From Ureibacillus chungkukjangi (GTDB lineage: Bacteria; Bacillota; Bacilli; Bacillales_A; Planococcaceae): a DNA stretch of 64,000 nt. Where the stretch lies: assembly GCF_003217295.1 (NCBI RefSeq), contig NZ_QJTJ01000015.1:1-64000 (forward strand), read 5' to 3'. The position numbers and the translations under genes were made by a program. Of the stretch, positions 1 through 7,563 are shown piece after piece (position 1 is the first letter of the stretch; every line of letters starts with the position of its first letter). Below the pieces are notes generated by a model. The model did no database searches, was not told the DNA's origin, and saw nothing but the letters and a program-made list of their open reading frames with translations.

Positions 1-97
1 ACTTTGCGTTATTCATCTTAATTGAACCGCCGTATACGGAACCGTACGTACGGTGGTGTGAGAGGTCGGGAGTTAATCACTCCCTCCTACTCGATTG
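1..97 (+). mobile_element. Group II intron, 3' end only (domains V and VI)
   Basis: Positions 27-56 fold as a domain V hairpin: CCGCCGTA pairs with TACGGTGG, there is a two-base CG bulge on the 3' side, and a distal TACG/CGTA stem closes a GAAC loop. Positions 67-87 follow as a domain VI hairpin (GGGAGT/ACTCCC with an AT-rich loop). This order and the flanking GTGTGAGAGG and CTCCTACTCGATT sequences are typical of bacterial group II introns. The body of the intron, and any reverse transcriptase gene, would lie left of the window. The exact 3' splice site is not certain; it should fall between about 89 and 97, directly beside the stop codon of the convergent hydrolase gene. Confidence 0.82.
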
Positions 98-1144
98 TTA
101 GGAGATTTCTTTTTCGTCGAGCGGCATCTTGTTTGTTTGCGGTTTGATTTCGTCCAGTGGAATTTCACTTGTTGCGGCGATTATTTCTTCTAGCGTTGTT
201 TCAACCGTTTCGCTTGGTTTTTTCATAACATAGGTTTCTAAAAATTGTCGAACAGTTTTTTCGTATTCGCCAGGGTTTTCGTTGAAGGATTCGGCATGAC
301 CGCCTTTTTCGAAGAGCTTGATCATTTTCGGGCCTTCTTTTTCTTCGTACATTTCTTCTGTCATGTAAGGTAGAATGAAATCGTCTCCCATGCTATGAAC
401 GAAGAGTACAGGGGAGGTGATGTTCTTGATTGCTTCCTTTGGTGTGACGCTTTTGAATGTGTAGCCATCACGCAAGCGAAGGAAGAGGTTGGCTAGGTGA
501 ATTGGAATTTTGGTTCGCAGATAGGTTGTTTTCATCAGGATTTGTGAGATGAGCTCTGAGAAATTGGAGAATCCGCAGTCTGCGATGTAAAAGTCTGCGC
601 CATCTTCTATGAGTCCTGCGTAAAGGATCATACTTGCTGCACCCATTGATTCGCCTTGGATACCGATGATTGCACCTTCGCCAATGATAGATTTTACGGT
701 TTGTACGACAGCTGCGACATCAAATTTTTCGTAGTAGCCATAGCTTGTCGTTTTTCCACCGGAGTCTCCGTGTCGTCTATGATCGAAAACAAAGGTGTTA
801 TAGCCAAGTCTTTCGAACATTCTTGCGTATTTGACCATACTGATTTTGTTCTCGGTAACACCGTGACAGATGATGATTGTATTTTTTGTTTCTAGTGGTT
901 TTAGAAAGATTCCTTTTATCGGATAGCCGTTGGGAGAGTCAATGCTCAGTTCTTCCTTTGGGCATTTGTTAAACCATTTTTCGTCAAAACGTTGTGCTTT
1001 TAATTCACGATCATAGACAAAATCAACGTCTTTCTTTTTAATGTACATAAGTTGATTGGTCACAACATATCCGAAGATTGCAGCGCCTGTAGAAAGTATG
1101 GATGTAATAATACTTGAAGCCCATAAAAATTTTTTTCGTTTCAT
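98..1144 (-). CDS. Membrane-anchored alpha/beta hydrolase
   Basis: The 348-residue protein begins with a basic stretch and one hydrophobic segment (about residues 6-32), so it is probably anchored with its catalytic domain outside the membrane. The catalytic domain has an oxyanion-type CHG motif, the nucleophile elbow GESMG (Ser about 166), an Asp in HSMGDD (about 254) and a His in KGGHAE (about 283), the complete triad of the alpha/beta hydrolase fold. It resembles YqkD/YfhM-type Bacillus hydrolases; the substrate cannot be read from sequence. The ATG at 1144 is preferred because GAGGTG stands 5 nt upstream; an in-frame ATG at 1162 has no ribosome site. Its 3' end touches a group II intron, so the gene's own terminator may have been the insertion region. 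Confidence 0.85.
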   Translation of the reverse strand: MKRKKFLWASSIITSILSTGAAIFGYVVTNQLMYIKKKDVDFVYDRELKAQRFDEKWFNKCPKEELSIDSPNGYPIKGIFLKPLETKNTIIICHGVTENKISMVKYARMFERLGYNTFVFDHRRHGDSGGKTTSYGYYEKFDVAAVVQTVKSIIGEGAIIGIQGESMGAASMILYAGLIEDGADFYIADCGFSNFSELISQILMKTTYLRTKIPIHLANLFLRLRDGYTFKSVTPKEAIKNITSPVLFVHSMGDDFILPYMTEEMYEEKEGPKMIKLFEKGGHAESFNENPGEYEKTVRQFLETYVMKKPSETVETTLEEIIAATSEIPLDEIKPQTNKMPLDEKEIS

Positions 1145-1735
1145 AAAAACACCTCGATTCATTTATAGTATTTAACATAATTGTGACACTATTCGCCAAT
1201 ATGTTAATTGTAACACTATCGTTTAAATTTTTAGTGTAATACGTATGAAGATAACCTGAGTTGATTGTTATTATGGGAAAAAACATAGAACTTCTAGGAG
1301 TTTATAAATGGAGTTTTAAGGGATATCTATTAGCTAAGGTATATTGGTATGCAGAAATAGAAACTTTTAGATAAAGAAAGGGAAAGTGTGCGTTTATTAT
1401 ATAATATTTTCGCTTTTTCTATTTTGTTCATTTATTGGATATTATTTTACAAAAAAAATAAAGTGTTGTTTATAAAATTTGGTTAAATTGAATTAATCGG
1501 AAATTTATGTGGAGTTGATGATTGACCTAGATTGCATTTGTGATATGAAATCATTTCAGGGGGGATAGAAAAGGGGATTTCACTTATATAAGTGTATCCG
1601 GGGAGAAAGCAGGTAGAAGCTTTAAAATATGTAGTTTTTTCTAGTAGCTGTATTTTTAAAGAAGTAACGTTAATTTCACTTTTTTAAAAAATAGTGCCTT
1701 CATAAGCGAGGGCACTATTTTTGAATAGTATTATA
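1145..1735. other. Intergenic region with paired direct repeats and a palindrome
   Basis: No convincing gene is present. Upstream of the hydrolase are two copies of TAATTGTRACACTAT (1178-1192 and 1205-1219), 27 bp apart, placed like a pair of regulator sites. A perfect 14-bp palindrome CACTTATATAAGTG lies at 1581-1594. The rest is AT-rich and unexplained. Confidence 0.55.
1685..1722 (-). terminator. Terminator of the hydroxybutyrate operon
   Basis: AAAATAGTGCC pairs with GGCACTATTTT around an 11-nt loop. Read on the minus strand, it is followed by a T-run and lies 14 nt beyond the dehydrogenase stop codon. Confidence 0.85.
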
Positions 1736-2503
1736 TTACTGAATTGTATATCCGCCATCTAATACGATTGCTTGACCTGTCATACCTTTTGATGCGGGAC
1801 TTGCGATAAATAGGGCAAGGTCTGCAACCTCTGAGACATCAAGTAGACGTTTTTGTGGCACGAGTGGGTAAATAACTTCCTCAAGTACTTTTTCCAATGG
1901 TACGTTGCGCGTCGTGGATAAATCTTGTAGTTGGTTGCGCACGAGCGGTGTGTCCACATAACCAGGGCAAATGGCGTTAACAGTGATACCATCAGTTGCA
2001 GATTCGAGTGCGGCTACTTTTGTTAAACCTATAACACCATGTTTAGCTGAGTTGTAGGCAGCTTTGCCAGCGAAACCGATTAAGCCATTAATGGATGCCA
2101 TGTTAATAATGCGTCCAAATTTTTGTTTGCGCATCACGGGTAATGCGTGTTTGATTGCTATAAATGGTGCTGTTAACATGATTTTAATTAGTAACTCGAA
2201 GCGATCAGTAGGAAAGTCTTCTATCATCGCAACGTGCTGCATGCCTGCATTGTTGATGAGAATATCAAGATGACCGAACTTGTCAATTGTAGCTTGAATC
2301 ACACCTTGTATTTCATCTTCATAAGTGACATCACACTTTAGTCCAATTGCATTTTCACCAAGTGACTGTGCGGATTCAATTACTTTTTCTTCATTTATAT
2401 CCGCTAGTACTAATTTTGCACCATTGGCATAAAAACCTTTCGCGAGTTCGAAGCCAATTCCTTGTGCTGAACCTGTTATGAGTACCACTTTATCTTGCAC
2501 CAT
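1736..2503 (-). CDS. 3-hydroxybutyrate dehydrogenase (short-chain dehydrogenase)
   Basis: A 255-residue classical SDR that probably oxidises (R)-3-hydroxybutyrate to acetoacetate with NAD. The N-terminal cofactor motif TGSAQGIG, the NNAG motif and the catalytic Ser (about 137), Tyr150 and Lys154 (YNSAK) are present. The C-terminal GQAIVLDGGYTIQ is typical of 3-hydroxybutyrate dehydrogenases. The ATG at 2503 has AGGAGG 8 nt upstream; an in-frame TTG at 2509 is too close to it. It is the last gene of the scoA-scoB-permease-dehydrogenase operon, the same functional set as the yxjCDEF genes of Bacillus subtilis. Substrate assignment relies on this context. Confidence 0.85.
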   Translation of the reverse strand: MVQDKVVLITGSAQGIGFELAKGFYANGAKLVLADINEEKVIESAQSLGENAIGLKCDVTYEDEIQGVIQATIDKFGHLDILINNAGMQHVAMIEDFPTDRFELLIKIMLTAPFIAIKHALPVMRKQKFGRIINMASINGLIGFAGKAAYNSAKHGVIGLTKVAALESATDGITVNAICPGYVDTPLVRNQLQDLSTTRNVPLEKVLEEVIYPLVPQKRLLDVSEVADLALFIASPASKGMTGQAIVLDGGYTIQ

Positions 2504-2557
2504 TTTCAAAACCTCCTAAATGAGGAGCTGCAAAGTTAAAGGCAACTCCCTCAAGCT

Positions 2558-3895
2558 TTAAATACCTAAACCTAAAGAGAATAAAATAATTGCGATAATA
2601 ACACCGATGACTGGTGTTGCAACGGTTGTAGCTGCTACAGCCCAATAAGCATCTTTATGCTTTTCACCACAGACTGATTGAATCGTTGTTACAACATAGC
2701 CATTATGTGGTAAAGAGTCGAGTGCGCCAGAAGAAATTGCTACTACTCGGTGGAGAGCTTCTTGGTTAACTCCTGCATCAACATAGCCAGGAGCTAGTAA
2801 TGGCAGGGCGATTAATTGACCTCCAGATGCAGAACCAGTCATCCCGGCTATCACTGAAACAGCCACAGCTGCACCAATTAATGGTGAACCAGGAATATTT
2901 GCCATTGCCTCAACAGCAACATTAAAAGCAGGTACAGCTTTTGCTACACCACCAAACCCTACAACGGCAGCAGTATTTCCGATTGCGATTATTGCACCGA
3001 TTGTACCTTCAGAGATAGCACCCCAAGCGTCTTTGAAGTATTTCCAGCTAACGATAAACGTTGCAATAATACCACCTAGTAAGGCTAAAATTAATGCAGA
3101 TTGTTTAAGTGAATCATGGAAAATAAAAGCAATAACCAATACGACCGCTAATGGAATGAACGCCAACAACGGATTTGGCAATGGACGTTCTGTATCAAAT
3201 GTTGGGTCTGTATCACGAGATACAAAACGCTCACCTTTATTTACTGCTTTGCTAATTAAACGTTTTAACCACCAATAGCCGAATACAGCCATGAAAATTG
3301 CAATGATTATACTAACTTCCCACCCGGCATAAGGAGTTGTTTCTAAATAATCCATCGGAATCCAGTTTTGAATTTCTGGTGAACCAGCAGAAGTCATTGT
3401 AAAAGTAACCGAACCTAAGGCTAAAGTTGCTGGAATGAAACGCCTTGGCAAATCTGCTTGCTTGAATAATGAAATTGCCATTGGATATACGGCAAAGGCT
3501 ACGACAAAAAGGGAAACGCCTCCATAGGTTAAAATTGCACATGCAATGACAATCGCTAATGTTGCGTATTTCATCCCTAATTTTTCAACAACAAACTTAG
3601 CAACGGCATCGGCAGCCCCGCTATTTTCCATTACCTTGCCGAATACTGCACCGAGTAAGAACATTAAATACCAGGACATGATGAATCCAGTAAAGCCTGT
3701 CATATAGTTTGAGACAAAATTTGCAGCTCCTTCTTCAGCAAGCTGTGGAAATAACGGCATGCCTGAAAATACCGCGACAAATAGGGCAGATAAAGGTCCG
3801 ACAATAATAATATTCATCCCTTTAAGTGTTAACCAAATAAGTAATATAAGACCACCAATCAGACCAATCATACTAAATACAACATTTCCATCCAT
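2558..3895 (-). CDS. GntP-family permease, probably for 3-hydroxybutyrate
   Basis: A 445-residue integral membrane protein with about 12 hydrophobic segments and the glycine-rich loops of the GntP (gluconate:H+ symporter) family, including GAVFGKVMENSGAADAVAK near residue 82 and the conserved ASGGQLIALP segment near residue 355. GntP proteins import sugar acids or hydroxy acids. Sitting between the CoA-transferase and hydroxybutyrate dehydrogenase genes, this one most likely imports 3-hydroxybutyrate or acetoacetate. The start ATG has GGGGGT upstream. Specificity is inferred from neighbours, not from residues. Confidence 0.85.
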   Translation of the reverse strand: MDGNVVFSMIGLIGGLILLIWLTLKGMNIIIVGPLSALFVAVFSGMPLFPQLAEEGAANFVSNYMTGFTGFIMSWYLMFLLGAVFGKVMENSGAADAVAKFVVEKLGMKYATLAIVIACAILTYGGVSLFVVAFAVYPMAISLFKQADLPRRFIPATLALGSVTFTMTSAGSPEIQNWIPMDYLETTPYAGWEVSIIIAIFMAVFGYWWLKRLISKAVNKGERFVSRDTDPTFDTERPLPNPLLAFIPLAVVLVIAFIFHDSLKQSALILALLGGIIATFIVSWKYFKDAWGAISEGTIGAIIAIGNTAAVVGFGGVAKAVPAFNVAVEAMANIPGSPLIGAAVAVSVIAGMTGSASGGQLIALPLLAPGYVDAGVNQEALHRVVAISSGALDSLPHNGYVVTTIQSVCGEKHKDAYWAVAATTVATPVIGVIIAIILFSLGLGI

Positions 3896-3979
3896 CCCTA
3901 AATACCCCCTTTAATTTCATTCAGCAAACACTCCCCAATTATTTAAGTTGCTAGTGAATGTAAATTTCCTATTGATTGT

Positions 3980-4639
3980 TTAAATTGAGACATTCTGCTG
4001 TACATTCTCTATGAACAAATGACCCTCTGTTGACTGGACAACTTCTTCAATCGTAAATCCTTCAAACACCTCCTTTAACTCTAAGCCCCTTGGTGTTACT
4101 TCAATAAATGCTCTTTCTGTAATAATTTGATGTACCACACCCTTTCCAGTTAAAGGTAATGAACATGCTTTTCTTATTTTGGGAGAACCATCTTTAGAAG
4201 TGTGCTCCATGATGACAATGATTTTTTTTGCTCCGTGGACTAAATCCATCGCACCACCCATACCCTTGATCATTTTTCCTGGAATCATCCAGTTCGATAA
4301 ATCTCCAATTTCAGAGACTTCCATGCCACCTAAAATGGCAACATCGATATGTCCGCCACGTATCATCGCAAAGCTTTCTGCACTTGAGAAAAATGAAGAG
4401 CCTGGAATCGTTGATACTGTTTCTTTCCCAGCGTTAATTAAATCGGGATCGACCTCAAGTGGAGTAGGGTAAGGTCCTATGCCAAGTAAACCGTTTTCGG
4501 ATTGTAATATGACAGTTTTATTTGGTGATATATGATTCGCTACCAAAGTAGGCATTCCAATCCCGAGATTGACGTAATTACCGTCTTGAATTTCTTTTTC
4601 AGCCCGAATGGCAATCCGGTCTCTTATCGATAATGACAT
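3980..4639 (-). CDS. scoB: Succinyl-CoA:3-ketoacid CoA-transferase subunit B
   Basis: The 219-residue beta subunit of a class I CoA-transferase. The catalytic glutamate signature [10 protein letters not shown] (about residues 47-56) is intact; this Glu forms the enzyme-CoA thioester. The enzyme moves CoA from succinyl-CoA to acetoacetate, giving acetoacetyl-CoA for thiolysis. The gene lies 13 nt downstream of the alpha subunit with GGAGGA before its ATG, so the two subunits are made together. Length matches ScoB/AtoA family members. Confidence 0.93.
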   Translation of the reverse strand: MSLSIRDRIAIRAEKEIQDGNYVNLGIGMPTLVANHISPNKTVILQSENGLLGIGPYPTPLEVDPDLINAGKETVSTIPGSSFFSSAESFAMIRGGHIDVAILGGMEVSEIGDLSNWMIPGKMIKGMGGAMDLVHGAKKIIVIMEHTSKDGSPKIRKACSLPLTGKGVVHQIITERAFIEVTPRGLELKEVFEGFTIEEVVQSTEGHLFIENVQQNVSI

Positions 4640-4652
4640 GTCTAATCCTCCT

Positions 4653-5345
4653 CTAAACTTGACGTATTGTTAATCGTTCAATTCGTTTTTCTTGCTGTGC
4701 TTGTAGTAGTCCCTGTACGTAAATGCTTGGTGTTTGTACTTCGCCTGGTTCAATAGTGCCGACTTCAACGATTTCTTCAACTTCAGCAATTGTAAATTTA
4801 CCAGCTGCTGCCATCATCGGATTAAAGTTTTGGGCTGTCTTGTTGTAGATTAAATTACCGAAATAATCTGCTTTAACAGCACGGATAATTGCGAAATCTG
4901 CAACTAATGCTGTTTCTAAAACGTATTCTTTGTCATTGAAAATACGTGTTTCTTTTCCTTCAGCTACGACTGTACCTACGCCTGCTGGAGTATAAAAGGC
5001 TGGAATACCTGCGCCACCAGCACGAATTCGTTCTGCAAGTGTTCCTTGTGGTGTTAATTCAACTTCAATTTCACCTGCAAGCACCTGACGCTCAAATTCC
5101 TTGTTTTCTCCTACATAGGAGCCTATCATTTTTTTAATCTGTTTATTTTTTAATAGTAACCCTAGCCCCCAATCATCGACGCCGCAGTTATTCGAAATAA
5201 TGGTTAAATCTTTAACTCCTTTTTTGACAAGTGCAAGAATCAATTGCTCTGGAATCCCGACTAAGCCGAATCCGCCTACCATTATAGTAGATCCATCTTG
5301 AATCCTCTTTACTGCTTCTTCTGCAGTAGCGAATAGTTGTTTCAT
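4653..5345 (-). CDS. scoA: Succinyl-CoA:3-ketoacid CoA-transferase subunit A
   Basis: The 230-residue alpha subunit. It carries the CoA-binding [12 protein letters not shown] segment near residue 25 and the [15 protein letters not shown] segment near residue 115, both characteristic of 3-oxoacid CoA-transferase A subunits. It is the first gene of the operon. The ATG at 5345 has AGGAGG 9 nt upstream; the in-frame TTG at 5354 abuts the ribosome site and is rejected. The 244-bp leader upstream carries a promoter, a cre-like site and an inverted repeat that may bind the neighbouring regulator. Confidence 0.93.
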   Translation of the reverse strand: MKQLFATAEEAVKRIQDGSTIMVGGFGLVGIPEQLILALVKKGVKDLTIISNNCGVDDWGLGLLLKNKQIKKMIGSYVGENKEFERQVLAGEIEVELTPQGTLAERIRAGGAGIPAFYTPAGVGTVVAEGKETRIFNDKEYVLETALVADFAIIRAVKADYFGNLIYNKTAQNFNPMMAAAGKFTIAEVEEIVEVGTIEPGEVQTPSIYVQGLLQAQQEKRIERLTIRQV

Positions 5346-5391
5346 CACACACAACCTCCTTCTAAAATTCTAAGCTTACAAAAAAATAAGT

Positions 5392-5406
5392 ATGAAAGCG
5401 CTATAA
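5392..5406. promoter_or_regulatory. cre-like (CcpA) site upstream of scoA
   Basis: ATGAAAGCGCTATAA matches the cre consensus WTGNAANCGNWNNCW at all defined positions but one. It overlaps the predicted start of transcription of the scoA operon, a position suited to carbon-catabolite repression. Confidence 0.6.
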
Positions 5407-5411
5407 TTTGT

Positions 5412-5440
5412 ATTAAAGCAGAATATTTTTGCATGCGCAA
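5412..5440 (-). promoter_or_regulatory. Candidate sigma-A promoter of the scoA operon
   Basis: On the minus strand, TTGCGC (5435-5440) and TTTAAT (5412-5417) are separated by 17 bp. The match is moderate. It fits an activated promoter, with the inverted repeat at 5449-5464 centred near -51. Confidence 0.4.
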
Positions 5441-5448
5441 TGGGGATG

Positions 5449-5464
5449 TGTCAAAGTTGTGACA
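5449..5464. promoter_or_regulatory. Inverted repeat TGTCA-N6-TGACA, candidate regulator operator
   Basis: A perfect 5-bp inverted repeat with a 6-bp spacer lies upstream of the scoA promoter and downstream of the AAA+ regulator gene. Fis-type HTH regulators commonly bind repeats of this form. A second perfect palindrome, TTTTCCGGAAAA, lies at 5481-5492. Confidence 0.45.
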
Positions 5465-5542
5465 GCCAAGGTGGGAATGGTTTTCCGGAAAAATGGAATT
5501 TTCGAAATGAGTTAAGTGGAAAAGGTGGTAGTTAATGGGGTG

Positions 5543-5587
5543 AAAAAATCCGAAATTCTGGACAAATGTCCAACGTTTCGGATTTTA
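5543..5587 (-). terminator. Terminator of the AAA+ regulator gene
   Basis: AAAATCCGAAA pairs with TTTCGGATTTT, with an inner TGGACA/TGTCCA hairpin. A six-T run follows on the minus strand. It separates the regulator gene from the scoA operon. Confidence 0.85.
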
Positions 5588-5589
5588 GG

Positions 5590-6930
5590 TCATAAGTTGT
5601 GTTTTTTAATTTTTTCATAAAGAGTAGAACGACTAATACCTAGCTTTTGGGCAATCTTCATTTTGTCCTTTTCTTGCTCTAAGTGATCGTGTAAAATTTG
5701 TCTTTCAACTTGAAAAAGTATCTCCTCTAACGTGCCATTGCTCTTTGAGAATGTTGGCTTTTGACGGCGAATATGTAACGGAAGGACATCCACGGTAATC
5801 TGATGGCCTTCAGCTAAGTGTATAATAGCTTGCAACACATTCTGCAGTTCTCTGACATTACCTGGCCAGTTATATTGTTGTAAATTCCACAAAGCTTTAC
5901 GGTCGATTTTAATACCACGCCGACCTGCCTCAACGCTATATTTACTCAAAAATGTCTGTATCAGCTCAGGTAAATCTTCAATACGTTCGCGGAGAGGGGG
6001 TATTTGTAATGTAATAGATTGAATTTTATAGAATAAATCTTCGCGAAAGAGTTTATTTTTCACCATTTCTGCTAGAGAAACGTTCGAGCTCAATATAAAT
6101 CGTACATCAACTGAAATTTCTTCATCAGTCCCAAAGGGTTGTACTTTTTGATCTTGTAATACTTTCAATAATTTTGCCTGTAATGTAATGGGTAACTCGT
6201 TAATTTCCTGTATGAAAAGTGTACCACCTTCTGCACGTTGAATGCGTCCTTTTTTAACCACCTGATTACGCGACCATTTCCCAAATATCTCTTCTTCGAG
6301 TAATTCTTTTGGAATGGTTGAACAATTCAATTTGACAAAATACTTGTCTGCTCGATTCGATAAACCATGGATACTTTGGGCAAACATTTCTTTTCCTGTT
6401 CCCATTTCACCTTCTATTAACACAGGCAATTTAGTTGGAGCAATGGTTGTTATTGATTCTTTGATTTTCCTAATCGATTGAGAAATGCCTTTAATATCAG
6501 CAAAGTTGTAAAAGGATTCACGGTATTGGTTCATATTTGTCTCGATTTGATCCATCGTTTTACGTACATGTGAGCTTAGTTTTTTCCAATCATTCATGTC
6601 ACGGAAGATTACACTCCCAAATGCACCAATAATTTCACCATCTATGACAATCGGCACACGGTTTGCGAGCATATAAGTGCCTTTAATGTAGTGTGGTGCG
6701 GCAATTTCTGCAGTACCTCGCTCCATTACAAGATGCATTTCACTATTTTCAATGACATCTGCAACATGCTTGCCAATAGCTTCTTCACGGCATACTTCAA
6801 GGAAATTACAATATTCATCGTTTATATAAATGATTTTTGCATCTCGATCGACGACGACAAACCATTGAAAGGCTGTTTCTAAAATTTGTGAAGTAACGCC
6901 TGCCGAAAGAAATTTCAACCAATTTTCCAT
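5590..6930 (-). CDS. PAS-AAA+-Fis regulator lacking the GAFTGA loop
   Basis: A 446-residue protein built like a sigma-54 enhancer-binding protein. It has an N-terminal PAS domain (about 15-115), an AAA+ domain with Walker A EGEMGTGKE (173-181), WPGNVREL (355-362) and a C-terminal Fis-type HTH (about 424-443). Two key features are abnormal. Between EIFG (214-217) and KGRIQ (227-231) there are only nine residues and no GAFTGA motif, the loop that contacts sigma-54. The Walker B aspartate is replaced by Gln (FIQEI, Q241). It therefore probably acts on a sigma-A promoter, as TyrR does, rather than remodelling sigma-54. It lies directly upstream of, and in line with, the hydroxybutyrate operon, so it is the likely local regulator; the PAS domain may sense the substrate. 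Confidence 0.85.
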   Translation of the reverse strand: MENWLKFLSAGVTSQILETAFQWFVVVDRDAKIIYINDEYCNFLEVCREEAIGKHVADVIENSEMHLVMERGTAEIAAPHYIKGTYMLANRVPIVIDGEIIGAFGSVIFRDMNDWKKLSSHVRKTMDQIETNMNQYRESFYNFADIKGISQSIRKIKESITTIAPTKLPVLIEGEMGTGKEMFAQSIHGLSNRADKYFVKLNCSTIPKELLEEEIFGKWSRNQVVKKGRIQRAEGGTLFIQEINELPITLQAKLLKVLQDQKVQPFGTDEEISVDVRFILSSNVSLAEMVKNKLFREDLFYKIQSITLQIPPLRERIEDLPELIQTFLSKYSVEAGRRGIKIDRKALWNLQQYNWPGNVRELQNVLQAIIHLAEGHQITVDVLPLHIRRQKPTFSKSNGTLEEILFQVERQILHDHLEQEKDKMKIAQKLGISRSTLYEKIKKHNL

Positions 6931-7237
6931 CTCTAAACCCTCAATTCTTGATTTTTAGTTGGCGAACTAATAGTTAAGACGTAAATATCTGGACTATGAA
7001 TCTATTTTTCTATTTTACACATAAAAAAGCTTATATTATAAGTTTTTATGAAAATAGATTGAAAAATAGTTGCTTGGATTGACTATTAGTTAAATACTAG
7101 ATTTCTAAAATTGGGAGTGTTGTGAAATGTCATGAAAAGGAGTAAGAAATGAGATTTCTCATTACTGGAAAATCGTGTTTTCCAGTAAATCGTGTTAAAA
7201 TAAAGTGGAATTTGGAAATTCAAGTAGGTGATTATAG
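6931..7237. other. Divergent intergenic region with a perfect 11-bp hairpin
   Basis: The region separates the minus-strand regulator from plus-strand yqkK. TTACTGGAAAA (7162-7172) pairs perfectly with TTTTCCAGTAA (7178-7188) around TCGTG, and AAATCGTGTT occurs twice (7171-7180 with one base changed at the start, and 7187-7196). A smaller ATGAGA/TCTCAT repeat sits just upstream. This could be an operator or a leader structure. Confidence 0.5.
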
Positions 7238-7513
7238 ATGGGGAAAAAGAGAAAGCAAGGTCAAAATCAGAGCCAGGGCGGTCAAAAACAAAATCAGGCT
7301 GTGAAAACTGATGAAGGTTTAACTTTACAGGACCAACTAAATGGCGATGTTCTAGCAAAGCTAAAAGCAGCGAAAAAAAGCTTAGTTGCCGAAGAACAGG
7401 CAAAGGAAGAGGAACGTCAAGCTAGACTTGTGTTCGAGCGTAAGCAAAGAGAGAAAAATATGAGCTTTGAAGAGCTATTAGATAAGTACGGCGATCAGGG
7501 CTCGAAGTTTTAA
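7238..7513 (+). CDS. yqkK: YqkK-like small charged protein (DUF3886)
   Basis: A 91-residue, lysine- and glutamine-rich soluble protein with a disordered N-terminus (about 1-30), a long charged helix (about 45-75) and a conserved-looking end MSFEELLDKYGDQGSKF. It resembles Bacillus YqkK, whose gene sits in the same nudF/fur neighbourhood. No biochemical function is known. AGGTGA stands 9 nt before the ATG. A strong shared terminator follows. Confidence 0.75.
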   Translation: MGKKRKQGQNQSQGGQKQNQAVKTDEGLTLQDQLNGDVLAKLKAAKKSLVAEEQAKEEERQARLVFERKQREKNMSFEELLDKYGDQGSKF

Positions 7514-7518
7514 AGGAA

Positions 7519-7563
7519 AAGCAGCACTCATTTTATTTGAACGAATGAGTGCTGCTTCTTTTA
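7519..7563. terminator. Bidirectional terminator between yqkK and the permease
   Basis: AGCAGCACTCATT (7520-7532) pairs with AATGAGTGCTGCTT (7543-7556). T-rich sequence follows on the plus strand, and the hairpin also ends the convergent permease gene. Confidence 0.9.

Noticed and set aside
1038-1286. 82-codon minus-strand frame
   Set aside because: It overlaps the start of the hydrolase gene in another frame and covers the promoter repeats.
2064-2273. Plus-strand frames opposite the hydroxybutyrate operon genes
   Set aside because: They are antisense shadows of the dehydrogenase and permease genes, with no ribosome sites or motifs.
5430-5465. Sigma-54 (-24/-12) promoter upstream of scoA
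   Set aside because: TGACAC and TTGC are present on the minus strand but the gap between them is two bases too long; -24/-12 spacing is strict. The regulator also lacks GAFTGA.
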